Shown piece after piece: positions 62,984 through 64,000 of a stretch of DNA of 64,000 bases. The notes under the pieces were generated by a model, which did not search any database, was not told the DNA's origin, and worked only from the letters and a program-made list of their open reading frames with translations. The translations under genes were made by a program, and so were the position numbers. Every line of letters begins with the position of its first letter. Within the stretch, counting starts at the first letter, position 1. The stretch comes from Desulfatitalea tepidiphila (GTDB taxonomy: Bacteria > Desulfobacterota > Desulfobacteria > Desulfobacterales > Desulfosarcinaceae). Location of the stretch: NCBI RefSeq assembly GCF_001293685.1, contig NZ_BCAG01000003.1, positions 248,001 to 312,000 on the forward strand, read 5' to 3'.

Positions 62984-63415
62984 ATGACGCAAAAAGTCGA
63001 GATCGTTCCCGGAAAACTGACGGCCCGCGGCGCGGCCATCGGCACTTGGGTAGTTTCCCTTTTGATGCTATTCGGCCTGGTGATGGCCGTGGTGGTGCTG
63101 ATGGAGACCTCCTTCTCCTCAGAGCCGGGCCTGGCGATTCTGATGTGCCTCTTCTGGCTGGTCTGGATGGGCGCCTGCATCGGTATCATCGTCCAATTCC
63201 GACGGGTGGTGAGGGCGTCGCGGCAGAGCGGTACGGACACCCTCGCGGAACTGCGATTCGACCCTCCGGACGCTTCCGGCGGCGCTCCCGGTGATCTTGC
63301 GCCGGGCGCCGACATCGAGGCGCGGTTGCGCCATCTGGACAAACTGCGCCACAGCCGGCTGATCGACGAGGAGGAGTACATCGCCCAGCGGGCCCGTATT
63401 CTTCAGGAGCTCTGA
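62984..63415 (+). CDS. SHOCT-domain membrane protein
   Basis: Protein of 143 residues with two TM helices (about 20-42 and 49-72), a Gly/Pro-rich linker and a C-terminal SHOCT motif (RLRHLDKLRHSRLIDEEEY, then IAQRARIL), a short helical oligomerisation element. Its role is not known. ATG 62984 is preceded by GAAGGAG. It converges on the acyl-CoA dehydrogenase gene at the window edge. Confidence 0.85.
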   Translation: MTQKVEIVPGKLTARGAAIGTWVVSLLMLFGLVMAVVVLMETSFSSEPGLAILMCLFWLVWMGACIGIIVQFRRVVRASRQSGTDTLAELRFDPPDASGGAPGDLAPGADIEARLRHLDKLRHSRLIDEEEYIAQRARILQEL

Positions 63416-63434
63416 TCTTACGGACGGCCGCCGA

Positions 63435-64000
63435 TCATTCGTAGATCTTCTCCCCTTCGGCAAAGGCTTCGGCCGCATCGTTTTCATAATCCCGTTCCGC
63501 TTTCTTCGCCTTGCTGGCCAGGTACTCCTTGTACCACTCGTGGGCGATGATCATGCTCATCACCTCGTTGGAGCCGGTCCAGATGGAGGCCAGGCGAAGG
63601 TCGCGGGCGATGCGTTCCACCGGAAACACGTTGGTGTAGCCGATGCCGCCCATCACCTGCATGGCGTTGTGGGCCACCTTCTGGCACGATTCGGTGACGA
63701 ACTTCTTGGCCTGGCTGACCATGCGGCGGGTCTCCCTGGCCGGGACGCCCGAGTCGACCATGCGGGCGGTGGTGTAGATCATGCTGCGGGCGGCATCCAG
63801 GAGCATGGCCGCCTCGGCCACCTGGAAGCTGACACCCTGGAACTGGGCGATGGGCTGGCCGAAGGCCTTTCGCCGTGTGGTGTAGCCCGTGGCCACGGTC
63901 AGGGCTGGTCGGGCCGCGCCGATGGTCATGGCCGCGGTGCCCAGGCGCTCGGGGATCATCATGGTGTTGAAGACCGCGTAGCCGCCGTTGAGCCGGCCCA
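63435..64000 (-). CDS. Acyl-CoA dehydrogenase, C-terminal part (runs off the window)
   Basis: Only the last 188 codons are inside the window; the frame continues beyond 64000 (GRLNGGYAVFNTMMIPERLG at the edge). It has YTTRRKAFGQPIAQFQGVSF and VMGGIGYTNVFPVERIARD, and IWTGSNEVMSMIIAHEWY, family features of acyl-CoA dehydrogenases. The TGSNE segment differs from the EGTKE of the enzyme at 31337, so it is a different paralogue. The C-terminus carries a charged extension after EYLASKAKKAERDYENDAA. Confidence 0.9.
   Translation of the reverse strand, partial: GRLNGGYAVFNTMMIPERLGTAAMTIGAARPALTVATGYTTRRKAFGQPIAQFQGVSFQVAEAAMLLDAARSMIYTTARMVDSGVPARETRRMVSQAKKFVTESCQKVAHNAMQVMGGIGYTNVFPVERIARDLRLASIWTGSNEVMSMIIAHEWYKEYLASKAKKAERDYENDAAEAFAEGEKIYE

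Noticed and set aside
1-64000. tRNA (including selC), rRNA and CRISPR candidates
   Set aside because: Intergenic regions were read for cloverleaf landmarks and regular spacer-repeat patterns, and none was convincing; a covariance-model search would be decisive.

Overview
The window looks like a chromosome segment of a GC-rich, anaerobic, organic-acid-oxidising member of the Desulfobacterota (formerly Deltaproteobacteria), in the general neighbourhood of Desulfosarcina/Desulfobacteraceae. This is inferred from a ferredoxin-linked 2-oxoacid oxidoreductase of the KorDABC type, many sigma-54 activators, acyl-CoA metabolism genes, SelB and a DUF2333 protein. No species assignment can be made from the sequence alone. 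No rRNA, tRNA, CRISPR array, phage or intact insertion sequence was recognised.

Layout. 0-6 kb: purM, tsaD and a ZraS/ZraR-like two-component pair. 5.6-7.7 kb (minus): nagZ and mltG for cell-wall turnover. 8-11 kb: korD-A-B-C, with a 143-bp nested palindrome between korA and korB. 11-14 kb: an orphan hybrid histidine kinase. 14-19 kb (minus): a lipoprotein, an FHA protein, a 56-residue membrane protein, selB and a DUF2333 protein. 19.9-24.4 kb: an overlapping sucrose cassette of PfkB kinase, sucrose-phosphate synthase/phosphatase and sucrose phosphorylase. 24-31 kb: an unknown protein, citrate synthase, priA and a two-gene operon whose first gene is a DUF1573 protein interrupted by an in-frame TGA.

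31-40.5 kb: a probable acid-degradation module with acyl-CoA dehydrogenase, acyl-CoA synthetase, a 4-hydroxybutyryl-CoA dehydratase-family enzyme and two sigma-54 activators. Good -24/-12 promoters lie in front of the dehydrogenase and the synthetase. 40.5-42.5 kb: a more AT-rich patch with an M24 peptidase between two gene stumps. 42.5-45 kb: small housekeeping and transport genes. 45-52 kb (minus): a TetR regulator, a methyltransferase and a five-gene oligopeptide-type ABC importer. 52-60 kb: an exported TPR-CHAT protease, a small exported protein, a B12-binding radical SAM enzyme, an epimerase and a convergent exported serpin. 60-64 kb: small exported or membrane proteins and the start of another acyl-CoA dehydrogenase.

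The most notable observation is at 29789-30556. The two halves of a DUF1573 protein lie in one frame, separated only by a TGA exactly where the family has the first Cys of its Cys-Gly-Cys motif. A hairpin follows the TGA, and selB lies about 12 kb away. This is best read as a selenoprotein with a Sec-Gly-Cys motif. Secondary points are the sigma-54 acyl-CoA regulon, several nested-palindrome intergenic elements, three gene remnants and the CHAT/serpin neighbourhood.
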